From Maratus speciosus (Eukaryota > Arthropoda > Arachnida > Araneae > Salticidae): a stretch of 64,000 nucleotides of DNA. The notes beneath the pieces were generated by a model. That model was not told where the DNA came from. It did not search any database and worked only from the letters and a program-made list of their open reading frames with translations. The DNA is taken from positions 99,219,307 through 99,283,306 of the forward strand of contig OZ010800.1 of assembly GCA_963932465.1 (NCBI GenBank), in the 5' to 3' direction. Positions within the stretch are counted from its first letter, which is position 1; each line of letters starts with the position of its first letter. Shown here piece by piece: positions 34,126-46,056 of the stretch. A program made the translations under genes and the position numbers.

Positions 34126-34600
34126 CTCGAAAATTTACCAATCGAAAAAATTCGTCATCGTAAAAAAAAATAATTGATACATTCATCGATTACTTTCGAG
34201 AATGTACAATCGAGATGTTCTACAATCGGTTATTAAAATCATTGTTGTTGCATATTTATAAGGCACATTTTATTAAATATGTGGTAACGGAAAATAGAAT
34301 AATAAAACAACAAACCAAAGAGAGGCTATAATGGAGCCACAAGACTAGAAAAAGTCATATAAGGGCGCTCCCTGGCTGAAAAAAGTTGAAAAAACGCGAG
34401 TAGGTATGAAGCGGTAAGGGGAGTTTAAGTATCAAAAACTAGATTTTTTTTGGCAATTAGCACCAAAATGGCCAAAGAAATAAGAATCAAAACCATCCCC
34501 TTGTGGCACAGAAATGAACTAAAAAGATGGTAAATGGGATCAATATTTTTTATTGATTTTTTTACGTCATTTGAGATCAGATGTTTGATTTCACCATTTT
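34126..34600. other. Intergenic stretch, nothing recognised
   Basis: AT-rich sequence between the truncated Tc1-like element and a tandem array. Confidence 0.4.
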
Positions 34601-35560
34601 TAGAAAACCTTCTACTGGAATACATTACACGAATCCCCGCCGGAAGCAAAGTGGGGAGAAGGGGCAAAGAAAGTGCATAATATGAATAAGTGGTCACAGG
34701 AAATTCCAACGATATATCACGTGAGGGATGTCGGCTAAATTTAGAAATTTGCCCCAACGCGGGTACAAAGTAGGGGGCGGGGCGCAGGCGATATATAAAA
34801 TTAAATAGCAGTCACAAAGCTTTCAAAAGATATATAACATGAGGAGTGTCGGCAAAAGATAGAAAAGAGCCCCAACTCCCAACTCCCAGGATTCTGCCTA
34901 TCGTGCCCTTCGGAATACACCCTGCCCATCCCTCTCTTTGAATTTTTCATATATTAAAAATTATTTATCTGAGGGCTCGGTAAAAAAAATCGATCTAAAA
35001 TGTTAAAAACGCTACGATTTCAAAAATTTCGAAAAGTGCCTTTTCCGGGCTCCAAAGTAGGCTGGGGAAAAGAAAGGTTCATAATATGAAGAAGTAGTCC
35101 GAAAACTTTCCGATGATACATCACATGACAGGTACAAAAAAGTTTTAAATCTACCCCTCCCACGTGGGTTCACTCTTTCTTCCCAGAATATACCCGGAAA
35201 TCACGCAGTCCCCACTTTAAAATTTTTATATTTAATAAATAATATTTACCGGAGAGCTCCATCAAAAAACCACATATAAAATTATATTTATTGTAGAAAT
35301 CGCTACAATTTAAAAAAATCACCCCCTCACCGCACCCTCTCCCGCCCCCTTCCGAAATTCCACTCCGGGAGGAGAAAGTTTCATAATATGAAAGAGTGGT
35401 CAAAGTACATTCCAATGATATGTCACAGGAGAGGTGCGGTAAAAGTTTGAAAATTAAAACCCCCTCGCTCCACTCTCGCGCCCCCCGGAATTCCCTCACT
35501 TTCCTCTTTGAAATTTTTATATTTAATAAATAATATTTATCTGAGGGTTCCAGGTATGGG
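34600..35560. repeat. Degenerate tandem array, about 300-400 bp period
   Basis: Each unit contains a G-rich AGNNGGGGARAAG block, CATAATATGA (34676, 35080, 35382), 'CCRAYGATAYATCAC' (about 34708, 35122, 35410), a C-rich CCCCNCCC run and an AATTTTTATATTTAATAAATA block with CTGAGGG or CCGGAGA (about 34945, 35220, 35510). A shorter partial unit sits near 34790-34880. Unusually G/C-asymmetric for this window. Confidence 0.7.
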
Positions 35561-35769
35561 GCAGCTTGGCAGAGCTAAAATAAGAGAAACATTGAAAATT
35601 CGGGGCAAAATGACACTAAATTCAACAGTAAGCATTGGTACTAGGATTATACAGAACTGAATGCATAAACCACTATGCCTCATCCAGTGGTGTAGTCCAT
35701 AGGATATACATTCTAAGCAGAGGGTATACGCTCAAGGCAGAGGGTATACCCTAGTGTATATATACTATA

Positions 35770-37284
35770 GGGTCATTCCACGTAAAATGAGCAAAAATTT
35801 TAAAAAAGTCGTGGCCACATCGTAACAGATTTTAATAAAATTCGATATACAGGTTCAAATCATATTCAAATAGAGCTCTGCAAAATATCTTCACAAAAAA
35901 TAAATTCTTTTAGCAGTTATGGGCATTTAAAAAACTTGTGATAAAGATTGGCATGTGTGCAATCGTCCAAAGTTGCAGGTTTGAAGTTTTGTATCTTGAA
36001 AACTATTTAACTGAAATGAATTTTTCTTTAATAATGTAACCTCTGAAAAATTATCTTCATATTTATTGAGCAATAATAATCTGGTAACACCATGATTATT
36101 CATTAATTGGTTGTAAAAATTGAAAATTTGCAAATTTTGAGAAAATTAAAAACGTAATAAAAATTAAAGGAATTCAAAAACATCTGAGAAATTAATGCCT
36201 GATGTAGTTTTACATATTAAGATCGAATTGCTAATGTTTTTAGGTTGCCATGTATTTCCTTCACCTTTAAAAAAATTTAGAAACTTTAAAAAAAATGACA
36301 AAATCGTAATTTTTCCTCTTATTGATAGGTAAAAAAAATAATGAAGGAAATGTCCCACATTACAGTTATTGCACAGACATAAAGATCAATAAGTCCATAA
36401 TCTGCTAAAAAAATTTCAAGCATGCCTTTTTCATTCCTAACGTCACAAAATTGGGTTAAAAAAGGCAATATTAACTACATACCATGAGCTATTTTTTTTA
36501 AAATTCGCGCGGGTTTCTTAAAATATTGCACGATTTCTAAGTGAAAAAATTTAGTGCTGCCATCTATTTTCTGTTTAGGTATTAATATATAATTTTCTGT
36601 TCAATTGAGCTTTTTTTTCTACTTTAATTAAAAATCTTCTCGAGGAAAAAATAAACTGAAAGCAAGTATAAAAGTTTTTATATTTAAAATATACACCGTT
36701 ATCTAAAATATCAAAATAATTAAAAGTTTAAAAAAGCTTTCTTTCAGATCGAAATAAGTGGTAGAAATATTGCATTTTATCCTCAACATTTTTTACTATT
36801 TATTTTTTTTCTCATTAAGGAATAAAAAAAGGCAAGAATGAAAGTTTAAATATTTAATATATATACTTTTAGCTATAACGACAAGCAATTTTGATATTGT
36901 AGGAGGTGTCCTTCATCTCAATAGAAACGTTGCATTTTCCCTCAAATTTTTTCAAAAGTAATTTTTTTCTCATTAAGGAATAAAAATACAATTACTAACT
37001 TACGTCAATCTGTTACTTATTATTCATTCCTAATTATAAATAATTTTTAATATAGTTTTTGCATACTTAAGGCTAATAACCAAAATTGAAACTTCAAGCA
37101 TGTAGCCAAAACCACGATTTTGCATCCACTTTTAATATAAATTTTAATACTTAAATAAACAATCCTAAAATCCATTATTTTACATTTACTCATAAATAGA
37201 TATGATCTACTTACAAAATGATTTTCGTTAAAATCTCTGACATGTCTGCCACAGGGGATTTGCTCATTTTGTATGGAATGACCC
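35770..37284 (+). mobile_element. GGG element copy 1 (plus orientation), 1515 bp
   Basis: Ends GGGTCATTCCACGTAAAATG and CATTTTGTATGGAATGACCC are about 22 bp imperfect TIRs. Interior noncoding, AT-rich, with recurring TTTTTCTCATTAAGGAATAAA blocks (about 36810 and 36970) and the TTAA site used for the piggyBac insertion in copy 3. Five copies exist in this window. Superfamily not assigned; a 4 bp target duplication can be inferred from copy 2. Confidence 0.88.
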
Positions 37285-37695
37285 CGATGCGATCACCAGT
37301 TTTCGGTTTATTTGCTGAGTTTGCTTTAAGACCTCTAGAGCATAAGATATTTGATACGTTTAATTTGAGACCCAAATGTTGGTTAAGATACTCGTATGTT
37401 GATGATGTTTTCATCTTATGGAACTACAGATTATCTGACTTCACTGATTTCCTTCAAGTTATTAATAAATTGAGTAACTGTACAAAATTTACCCTGGGAG
37501 TCGAAGAAAATGCTTCACTTCCATTTTTAGATGTTCAGATTAATAGATGCAGCTCTGGATTAAACTTTTCAGCGTATAGAAAACCTATTAAACAAAACAC
37601 TGTTATCCCTTTTTCAGCAAACATACCTTTTCAATATAAAATCTCTGCATTTCAGTCATTCATTAAAAGAGCATTTAAGATTTGTTCAGATGAAT
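37285..37695 (+). pseudogene. PLE reverse transcriptase, middle part, flipped (unit B)
   Basis: Plus-strand frame 37218-37712 carries, from 37285, RSPVFGLFAEFALRPLEH, RYSYVDDVFILWNY with the YVDD catalytic box, LPFLDVQINR and FQSFIKRAFKICSDE. Almost identical to copy A residues 70-205, but here on the opposite strand relative to its own N-terminal half at 39347. It starts exactly at a GGG element edge and ends at CAGATGA, where unrelated sequence (ATTCCAACCTGCC) begins with TGA microhomology. The residues before 37285 come from the GGG element, so the apparent start is artificial. Not functional: both ends of the RT are gone. Confidence 0.88.
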
Positions 37696-37829
37696 TCCAA
37701 CCTGCCTCGTAACTTGCGAAAGCAGAACTTGTCCTTTAATCGTAATTTAGTTTCCGAAGATTAAATATCCTCGGTTTCATATCGGAGAAAGTTTTTCGAT
37801 ATGCGAGAAAGAAAAAGAAAATTCTATGT
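37696..37829. other. 134 bp linker between PLE fragment and GGG copy 2
   Basis: Starts ATTCCAACCTGCCTCGTAAC and ends ATTCTATGT before the GGG element. It recurs at 47749-47882 in the same orientation and at 55445-55584 in the opposite orientation, there continuing into unrelated flanking DNA, so 55445-55584 is likely the original context. Confidence 0.75.
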
Positions 37830-39346
37830 GGGTCATTCCATACAAAATGAGCAAATCCCCTGTGGCAGACATGTCACAGATTTTAACGAAAATCATTTTG
37901 TAAGTAGATCATATCTATTTATGAGTAAATGTAAAATAATGGATTTTAGGATTGTTTATTTAAGTATTAAAATTTATATTAAAAGTGGATGCAAAATCGT
38001 GGTTTTGGCTACATGCTTGAAGTTTCAATTTTGGTTATTAGCCTTAAGTATGCAAAAACTATATTAAAAATTATTTATAATTAGGAATGAATAATAAGTA
38101 ACAGATTGACGTAAGTTAGTAATTGTATTTTTATTCCTTAATGAGAAAAAAATTACTTTTGAAAAAATTTTAGTGAAAATGCAACGTTTCTATTGAGATG
38201 AAGGACACCTCCTACAATATCAAAATTGCTTGTCGTTATAGCTAAAAGTATATATATTAAATATTTAAACTTTCATTCTTGCCTTTTTTATTCCTTAATG
38301 AGAAAAAAAAAATAAATAGTAAAAAATGTTGAGGATAAAATGCAATATTTCTATCACTTGTTTCGATCTGAAAGAAAACTTTTTTAAACTTTTAATTATT
38401 TTGATATTTTAGATAACAGTGTATATTTTAAATATAAAAACTTTTATACTTGCTTTCAGTTTATATTTTCCTCGAGAAGATTTTTAATTAAAGTAGAAAA
38501 AAAAGCTCAATTGAACAGGAAATTATATATTAATACCTAAACAGAAAATAGATGGCAGCACTAAATTTTTTCACCTTGAAATCGTGCAATATTTTAAGAA
38601 ACGCGCGCGAATTTAAAAAAAAATAGCTCATGGAATGTAGTTAATATTGCCTTTTTTAACCCAATTTTGTGACGTTAGGAATGAAAAAGGCATGCTTGAA
38701 ATTTTTTTAGCAGATTATGGACTTATTGATCTTTATGTCTGTGCAATAACTGTAATGTGGGTCATTTCCTTCATTATTTTTTTTACCTATCAATAAGAGG
38801 AAAAATTACGATTTTGCCATTTTTTTAAAAGTTTCTAAATTTTTTTAAAGGTGAAGGAAATACATGGCAACCTAAAAACATTAGCAATTCGATCTTAATA
38901 TGTAAAACTACATCAGGCATTAATTTCTCAGATGTTTTTGAATTCCTTTAATTTTTATTACGTTTTTAATTTTCTCAAAATTTGCAAATTTTCAATTTTT
39001 ACAACCAATTAAAGAATAATCATGGTGTTACCAGATTATTATTGCTCAATAAATAAGAAGATAATTTTTCAGAGGTTACATTATTAAAAAAAAAATTCAT
39101 TTCAGTTAAATAGTTTTCAAGATACAGAACTTCAAACCTGCAACTTTGGACGATTGCACACAGGCCAATCTGTATCACAAGTTTTTTAAATGTCCATAAC
39201 TGCTAAAATAATTTATTTTTTGTGAAGATATTTTGCAGAGCTCTATTTGAATATGATTTGAACCTGCATATCAAATTTTATTAAAATCTGTTACGATGTG
39301 GCCACGACTTTTTTTAAATTTTTGCTCATTTTACGTGGAGTGACCC
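37830..39346 (-). mobile_element. GGG element copy 2 (minus orientation), 1517 bp
   Basis: The reverse complement of copy 1 with a few percent divergence; one end reads GGAGTGACCC rather than GGAATGACCC. It forms a large inverted repeat with copy 1 around 545 bp of spacer. An apparent 88-residue plus frame at 37801-38067 runs across its edge and is not a gene. Confidence 0.88.
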
Positions 39347-39715
39347 ATCGGTGCATCATGTAGCTGTCTATAAATATTCTTATTGAAAATGAAAATGTTA
39401 CTGTAAACTATGAGGTTAAGTCCAGATTTTAGTTAGGTTTTGATACCTTGAGTTATATTTAAATTGTTTTCTATGATCATATTAATGTATTTTATGACTT
39501 CATGCATATTCATGGAAGGATATACAGATACTAAGTCTGAACTTGCCATAGAGGTGTTTGTATTGATTGGAAATTGTTTAACTTTATCAATAAAATCTTT
39601 TGTGGATTCAATAGCAAAAACTGAATCAGGAAGTATTGACTTCAAGAAGATCACGAAAGCCTTTTCTAAAAGGCTATCTTTTCTTATATAGGCTATCTTC
39701 TCATATATATATATA
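39347..39715 (-). pseudogene. PLE reverse transcriptase, N-terminal part (unit B)
   Basis: Minus-strand frame 39433-39654 reads PDSVFAIESTKDFIDKVKQF and SSDLVSVYPSMNMHEVIKYI, the RT fingers with the first catalytic region (SSDLVSVYPSM corresponds to 'SFDVVSLFTNV' of other PLEs, Asp included). The segment between 39347 and 39433 continues collinearly with copy A up to ATCGGTGC, where GGG copy 2 begins. The 5' end is cut by the TA tract before E2. Confidence 0.82.
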
Positions 39716-40953
39716 TGTTACGGCCAAAACCCGAAGCTTGGCCAATACGCGAAGTGGCCGAGATTCCTGGTCAAAACCCGAAATACATGAAATGAACAGC
39801 TTATTACGGGTTTTGGCCGGCCAATTCGCGAACTGGCCGGGAAGCCTTGGCCAATATACGAAGTGTTCAGCAATGGGTATCCACAGCCGGTAATGTGATT
39901 CTTTTAGCTTTCATGCAGCCCTGCATATGATCTACAAACCTGGTAATACACTACATATAAATTAAATTTTAAAAGCCTATCACAGCTGAAAACGCACATC
40001 AAGCAATAATGGCTCATAGCCATAACAATAACCCAAATTATTTCAGTGATTCTTTAAATAAACGACAAATTCTACTTAGTCAATAATCTATGGAAAACAT
40101 GTTGTAGAATATAATAGTAATGTATAACAGTTCCATTATGTATGAAGTAGTGTAACATCGTTAGAATTCCCTATAAGCAATTTTTTCACATACATCATAA
40201 TTCTTTATCGGAATCTTTTTGGTGTCCGTATAAACGAACTATAATGACTACTTAATCAATACTCTACAAAAAAGCATATTGCTCCCAACATGTATGAGGC
40301 GCGCGAATTTTATTATGTTTGAAATAGATTGATATCATATATGTGTACTAAAAATTATCTTTCACCATTCACTGCAATGTAATGAAATACTTTTAAATGT
40401 CTCTGTAAACAAACTATAATTGCTACTGATTTCATACACTTAGATAACAGTTTGTTGTCAATCTTAATGATGCATACCAATTTCATTATAATTGAGATAA
40501 TGTAACAACATTAAAATACACCTTGAAAAACTTTTCACCTTGATGATATTGTAACGAAATACTTTATTGTGTCGCTGTAAATGAACCAAAAATAGTACAC
40601 ACTTTATTTTCAATCTTGAAATTAATTTATAAACCTAAATAATATAACAATTACAAGTCAATCCGAGTCTTTACTCGAGTTAGAGCACGGACAGGCAGAC
40701 TGCTAGACAAATTGAATTCATCAACAGTTTCAACTATGTTAGAAAGCGATAAAAAGTAAAAATTGGTTTCTATATACTTATTTCGCGAACTGGCCGATCG
40801 CATCTGGCCAGTTCGAGAATTGGCCGGCCAATTCCCGAATTGGCCAGTCAGTTTAAATCGTTGTTGGCCAGTTCGGTTTAAAGCGTTGTTGGCCAGTTCG
40901 CGAATTGGCCGGCCATTTCGGGTTTTGACCAATTTCGGGTTTTGGCCGTAACA
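39716..40953. mobile_element. E2 element copy B, 1238 bp
   Basis: Same TGTTACGG...CCGTAACA ends as copy A. It lacks one 30 bp subterminal repeat unit (the GATCGCGTGTGGCCACTTCG... unit), giving 1238 instead of 1268 bp. Otherwise very close to copies A and C. Confidence 0.85.
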
Positions 40954-42210
40954 TATATATTGAAGAATTTCCTTTAATAATGAAATAGGGTAAAAAATTC
41001 ATAAAATGTTTTCCTAAGTAAGTTAGTTATTACTGAAATTTCCAATTTATTTCTATATTGATACTTTCAAATTAAACGTGATGCAAGTCGATGAAAACTC
41101 TATAGAAAAATATTTATGTTAAATTTTATTCTAGAATACTAAATAATTTTCAAAGAAAATTTTTTTTAGGTAAATAGAGGTACTTTGAAAAAAATATTTA
41201 CTATTTTAATGAACGCATGAGAATAAAAAAATATTTTTCCTCATAAATATTTAATACAACGCTTCTCTTAGTGGTAACAGACTGGTGTAAATTTTCCATG
41301 CAGTGTTTTTTCTTAACCAGAGCAATCTAGATAAAACCTTGTTTTTGTGTTGAATAAATAAATATTATATATACATATATATATATTTATAATATTTATT
41401 TTTAAAATATTGAGTTTTCAAAAATATATAGATTAATGAAAGTAGTGAGTATAAATGATAAATAGTAAAAAAAAATGTATTGACAAACTTTATATTATGC
41501 TCACATATCTGCTAAAGGGACTTTGATAAATGGAACATATATTTGCTTAGAAAATTTAGCATCTACAATTGTGGTATATTTCACTACAACTTTTGCTTTT
41601 ATTGTTCGAATAAACATTTACAATAATTAAAAGGCTTTACACTCTGCTATTTACGAAGGTTAATGAAAAACGGATCTCCATATTTAGTCGAAATCAAAAT
41701 AAATGAGAACATAGATGACTAATTTGAGAATTGAAAATTAATCAGAATATCAATTTCTTAAAATATAAAACTTTTTTAATCAATGTATAAATTTAATTTA
41801 TTTGTAACATTTTCTAGCAAATATATTTAAAACATATGCAGATATCACGAAAATGTCACATTAGTTGGTGACACGTAACATAAGTTATAAATGAAGTAAT
41901 ACTAAAATACTTGAAAAAAAAAATCTATAATAATTAGTACGCAAGGTTAATGTTAGATGATTTCAAACATTAGTTAAGTTGCAAGCACTTAGTACCTAAG
42001 TAAAAGGAAACTTTTACTTAGGTAAGTAGAGGTAGTTTGAAAATATATTATTTACTATTTTAATGAACACATAGGAATAAAAAACCTTTCTCTTCATAAA
42101 TATATAATGCAACGCATTTTTTAGGGTAACAGACTGACGTAAATTTTCAGTACAGTGTTTTTTTCTTAAAAAGAGCAATCTAGATGAAACCTTGTTTTTT
42201 GTATTGAATA

Positions 42211-42253
<43 letters not shown>

Positions 42254-42653
42254 GAAGAAATTCAGTTTTAAAAAGAAATAGAGGGAAAATTTTGTAAAAT
42301 GTTTTCCTAAGTGAGTTAGTTATTACTGAAAATTCCAATTTATTTCTATATTAATGCTTTCAAAATAAATGTGCTGCGAGTGCATGAAAAATCTATAGAA
42401 AAACACTATTTATCTTAAATTTTCTTCCAGAATACTAATTAATTTTCAAAGGAAACTTTTATTTAGGTAAGTAGAGGTTCTTTGAAAAAAAAATTTACTA
42501 TTTTAATGAACACATAGAAATAAAAAATCTTTCTCCCCATACATATTTAATGCAGCGCTTCTTTTAGTGTTAACAGATTGATGTAAATTTTCCGTACAGT
42601 GTTTTTTCTTAACTAGAGCACTCTAGATGAAACCTTGTTTTTTGTGTTGAATA

Positions 42654-42693
<40 letters not shown>

Positions 42694-43691
42694 TTGAAGA
42701 AATTCATTTTTAAAAAGAAATTGGATAAAAAAATTGATAAAATGTTTACCTAAGTAAGTTAGTTACTACTGAAATTTTCCAATTCTTTTCTATATTGATG
42801 CTTTCAAAAGAAATGTAATGTGAGTCCATGAAAAGTTTATGGAAAACAAATATGTAGATAAATGAAAATAAGGAGTATAAATAATAAATAGTAAAAAATA
42901 TAATGACAGATTTTATATTATAATTACTTGTCTACTAAAGGGACTTCGATAAATGGAATATATATTTGCTTAGAAAATTCAGCATCTACGATTGTGGTAT
43001 ATTTAACCACTACTTTTGCTTTTGTTGTTCGAAGTAATATTTAGATTAATGAAAAGGCTTTAGTCTTTTCTGTTTACGAAGGTTAACGAAAAACTAATCT
43101 ATATATTTAATCGAAATAAAAATAAATGAGAACACACATGATTGAATTGAGAATTAAAAATGAATCAGGATATAATTTTCTTAAGTAGAATATAAAACTT
43201 TTTTTAATAAATGTATAATTTCAGTTTATTTGCAGTTTTTCAAGCAAATAAATTAAAAAATATATTGAAAGATCACAAAAAAGTCACTTTATTTGCAGAC
43301 ACATAGAATAAATTATAATTGAAATAATACTAAAATACCTGAAAAAATATATAATAAATAGTGCGTGAGGGTAAGTTTAGTGGATTTAAAACCTTAGTTA
43401 AGTGTCAAGCATAGTAGTACAACTTAGCGCTACTAATGGATTAAACGTTTAACATTTACGCAAAATATGATTAAAGATGTTTGTTAAGTACACAACGTTT
43501 AATAATCTGTTAAGTTTGTGATATATTCATTAGTTGATTGTAGCCCTAAAAATTAAATTACACATGATAGTTTTCTACTTTAAAAATTTCAATGTTTATG
43601 TAAAACATGCGAAGTACTTTACAGTAATACCCAAATATTTGTGGTAATATCCTCAGGTCTATTTTCTTTTGACATATTACAATTTTTATCT
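40954..43691. repeat. Noncoding degenerate-repeat block, copy B
   Basis: Collinear with 6432-9192, with small differences mostly in (TA)n lengths (42223-42251, 42657-42691). No coding sequence. Confidence 0.8.
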
Positions 43692-43839
43692 TGTTGGTTT
43701 TGGGGGCACACAGAGTTAGCAGAATAGTTCGGCATAAACATTTATTAATACTAACACGAAGACAAAAATATATACATAGCTTAAGAGCGACTAAGCACTG
43801 ACACGTTTTCAACAGAACTGAATAATCTCGCTTGCAGAG
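43692..43839 (-). repeat. Truncated copia LTR, unit B (148 bp)
   Basis: Matches the first 148 bp of the 9193-9416 LTR with the same left flank (TTTGACAT...TTTTTAT), then is cut at CTTGCAGAG by GGG copy 3. It shares the insertion site with the full copia element, so it is a duplicate of that insertion rather than a new one. Confidence 0.88.
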
Positions 43840-44080
43840 GGGTCATTCCACGTAAAATGAGCAAAAATTTAAAAAAAGTCGTGGCCACATCGTAACAGAT
43901 TTTAATAAAATTTGATATACAAGTTCAAATCATATTCAAATAGAGCTCTGCAAAATATCTTCACAAAAAATAAATTATTGTAGCAGTTATGGACATTTAA
44001 AAAACTTGTTATAAAGATTGGCCTGTGTGCAATCGTCCAAAGTTGCAGGTTTGAAGTTCTGTATCTTGAAAACTATTTAA

Positions 44081-44746
44081 CACTAGAACGGCGGGAAAAT
44101 CTTACCTACTGGAACGGCGGGAAGGGGTCATTTTGACCCCTCGATGAAACTATTGAAATAACAACGCTAAAATAATTTTAAAAGCCATACATTGGCAAAA
44201 ATATGTAATTTACATGTATTTCATAATTTATATTTAATATTATTCGATAATTTATTGAATTTTTAAAGTACTGTATATGTAACGCCTACAGGGCGATTAA
44301 TTGGATCATACTACGACTACTCAAAAAACTCATTAATTTGATATAAAAATCGATTTAAAATTAATGTTTTCACAAATTAAAACAAATGTTAACTAAAATA
44401 AAACACAATTATAAAATAATATATATTTATATTTTCATCTACTTACTCGCCGAATGATTCACTCTCTAAATCCATAAATGAGAAATATGTTCTGTTGTTT
44501 CCGTTATTTCATTATAAGTGTAGCTGAATGGTTAATATGTTAAGCATTCTATTTCAATTTTATTTAATGCTTATAATACTCCAAATTGTACGCACGTATT
44601 AGGAATTAATTCAGTTGTATCAAAAAAAAAAAAAAAAAAAAAAAGCAATTTTTCCAGTACATTTTCCACACACAACTTTGAAAAATGGTGTGCAAAATTC
44701 TTGAGATTTGTTTCCATTGCATGTCTGTACTTGACATTTTTTCTCT

Positions 44747-44777
<31 letters not shown>

Positions 44778-46056
44778 CTGAAGACTCAGGAAAGATCTTT
44801 GGGAGATTTGAAACCATAAGATCCATTCTGAACACATCTCCAAAATTTAATAGAAAATCTCTTCTGCTGATAGGCTTGCCTGTTACACTTTTATAAATTA
44901 TCCAGGCGTTTAAAGCTGCATGATCCAAAATATTGAAAAAGATATGTACAGGCCATCGTCTGGAAGCCGATTTCACGGAGTATTTTCGGCACATCTGATC
45001 ATGGATATCCACACCATACTTCGTTGCGCTGTAATATTCTATTGAATTGGGCAACTTCTTGAGACCGTCTTCAGTTTTTACAGTAGAATGTAATGAGCCA
45101 AGTAGAAAAACGCTTTTTTTTCTTTTGACTTGATAGATGGTAAGTGTCATATTATCACATTCCACTATCTTCGATGAATAAAGAGTACTGGGCATATTTT
45201 TCAATGATATAGGAATTTCTCTTCTGTTCTTTTTCATTGTGCAACCAAAGTTGTATTTTTAGCTTTTAACATTTCTGCTAATTTGATATTAGTAAAATAG
45301 CTATCTGTCGTAATATTCCTCTCTTCGTTTAGATGGGGATCTGTTAATTTCATGACAACATTTTCCGATAAACGTAATTAAGGATTGGCTGCTTCATCCT
45401 TTTCTAGATAAATAAATTCATTCAAGAGGTATTTAATATCAACGTCAACAGATCAACCAAAATTTTATTCCAAATTTATCCGATTTATTTGGCGTATATT
45501 GCGTAAATTTACATCTATCCTGAGATGGGAACAATTGTTCATCAACTGTAATATTTTGTCCTGGTCGGTAGCATGTTTTGCAATTTTCAATAAATTTATT
45601 CCACATTTTAGATGCAAGAGCAAATTTAACAGTCTGTAGTCTGCTAGATCTTGTTGTTTTTTCATCAAACATAAAAAATCTTTTTCTTTCTTTGAATCTA
45701 TCTCTTGAGGTAGTTTCTTTGCAAAATAGTATTCCTCATGCCTTGGACGACAATGAATATAAATCTAAACCCTTTTTTTTATTGCTCCTCGAACATATAG
45801 TATAGCAACAAAAGCAGTTTCGAGTACAAAGAGTATTTTATTAAAGGGGTCAAAATGACCCCCGTCCGCCGTTCTAGGAATACAAGCCCATATTTCAAAA
45901 ACTAACAAATCTAGAAAGCTGAATTTTTCTTTAGAAATATATGTTATCTATTTAGGAAAAGTCAAAAAATTTCAAACGATTTCGCCCAAGCAAACAAAAG
46001 TAATCAACGAACGAAAGCACTCAGGTGTCAAAATGACCCCTACCGCCGTTATAGTG
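44081..46056 (-). mobile_element. piggyBac-like element, 1976 bp, TTAA duplicated
   Basis: TTAA at 44077-44080 and 46057-46060 flank ends CACTAGAACGGCGG and CCGCCGTTATAGTG (one mismatch over 14 bp). The uninterrupted target, with a single TTAA in ATTTAACTGAAATG, is seen in GGG copies 1 and 5. Near each end is the palindrome GGGGTCATTTTGACCCC or a variant, plus inner TIR-like copies (44101-44115 and 45862-45877). The interior holds a broken transposase. Confidence 0.95.
44620..45672 (-). pseudogene. piggyBac-like transposase, catalytic and C-terminal parts
   Basis: Minus strand. 45445-45672: MWNKFIENCKTCYRPGQNIT, then VDEQLFPSQDRCKFTQY and KSDKFGIKFW; VDEQ carries the first catalytic Asp. 45240-45400 in another frame: LSENVVMKLTDPHL and ITTDSYFTNIKLAEML, with the second Asp in TDSYFTN. 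44620-45237: IRKNR-like KKNRREIPISL, KYGVDIHDQMCRKYSVKSAS (third catalytic Asp), RRWPVHIFFNILDHAALNAW and, at the end, CQVQTCNGNKSQEFCTPF...VVCGKC, the Cys-rich C-terminal domain that binds the element ends. Two frame breaks, and an N-terminal domain that is missing or unrecognisable, make it inactive. Poly-A tracts (44622-44644, 44757-44777) lengthen the frame artificially at both Lys and Phe runs. Confidence 0.9.

Noticed and set aside
37801..38067. 88-codon plus frame starting MRERKRKFYVGHSIQ, repeated at 47854 and 55207
   Set aside because: It runs from the linker across a GGG element end into its AT-rich interior; its conservation is only the copying of the repeat, and no family is recognisable.
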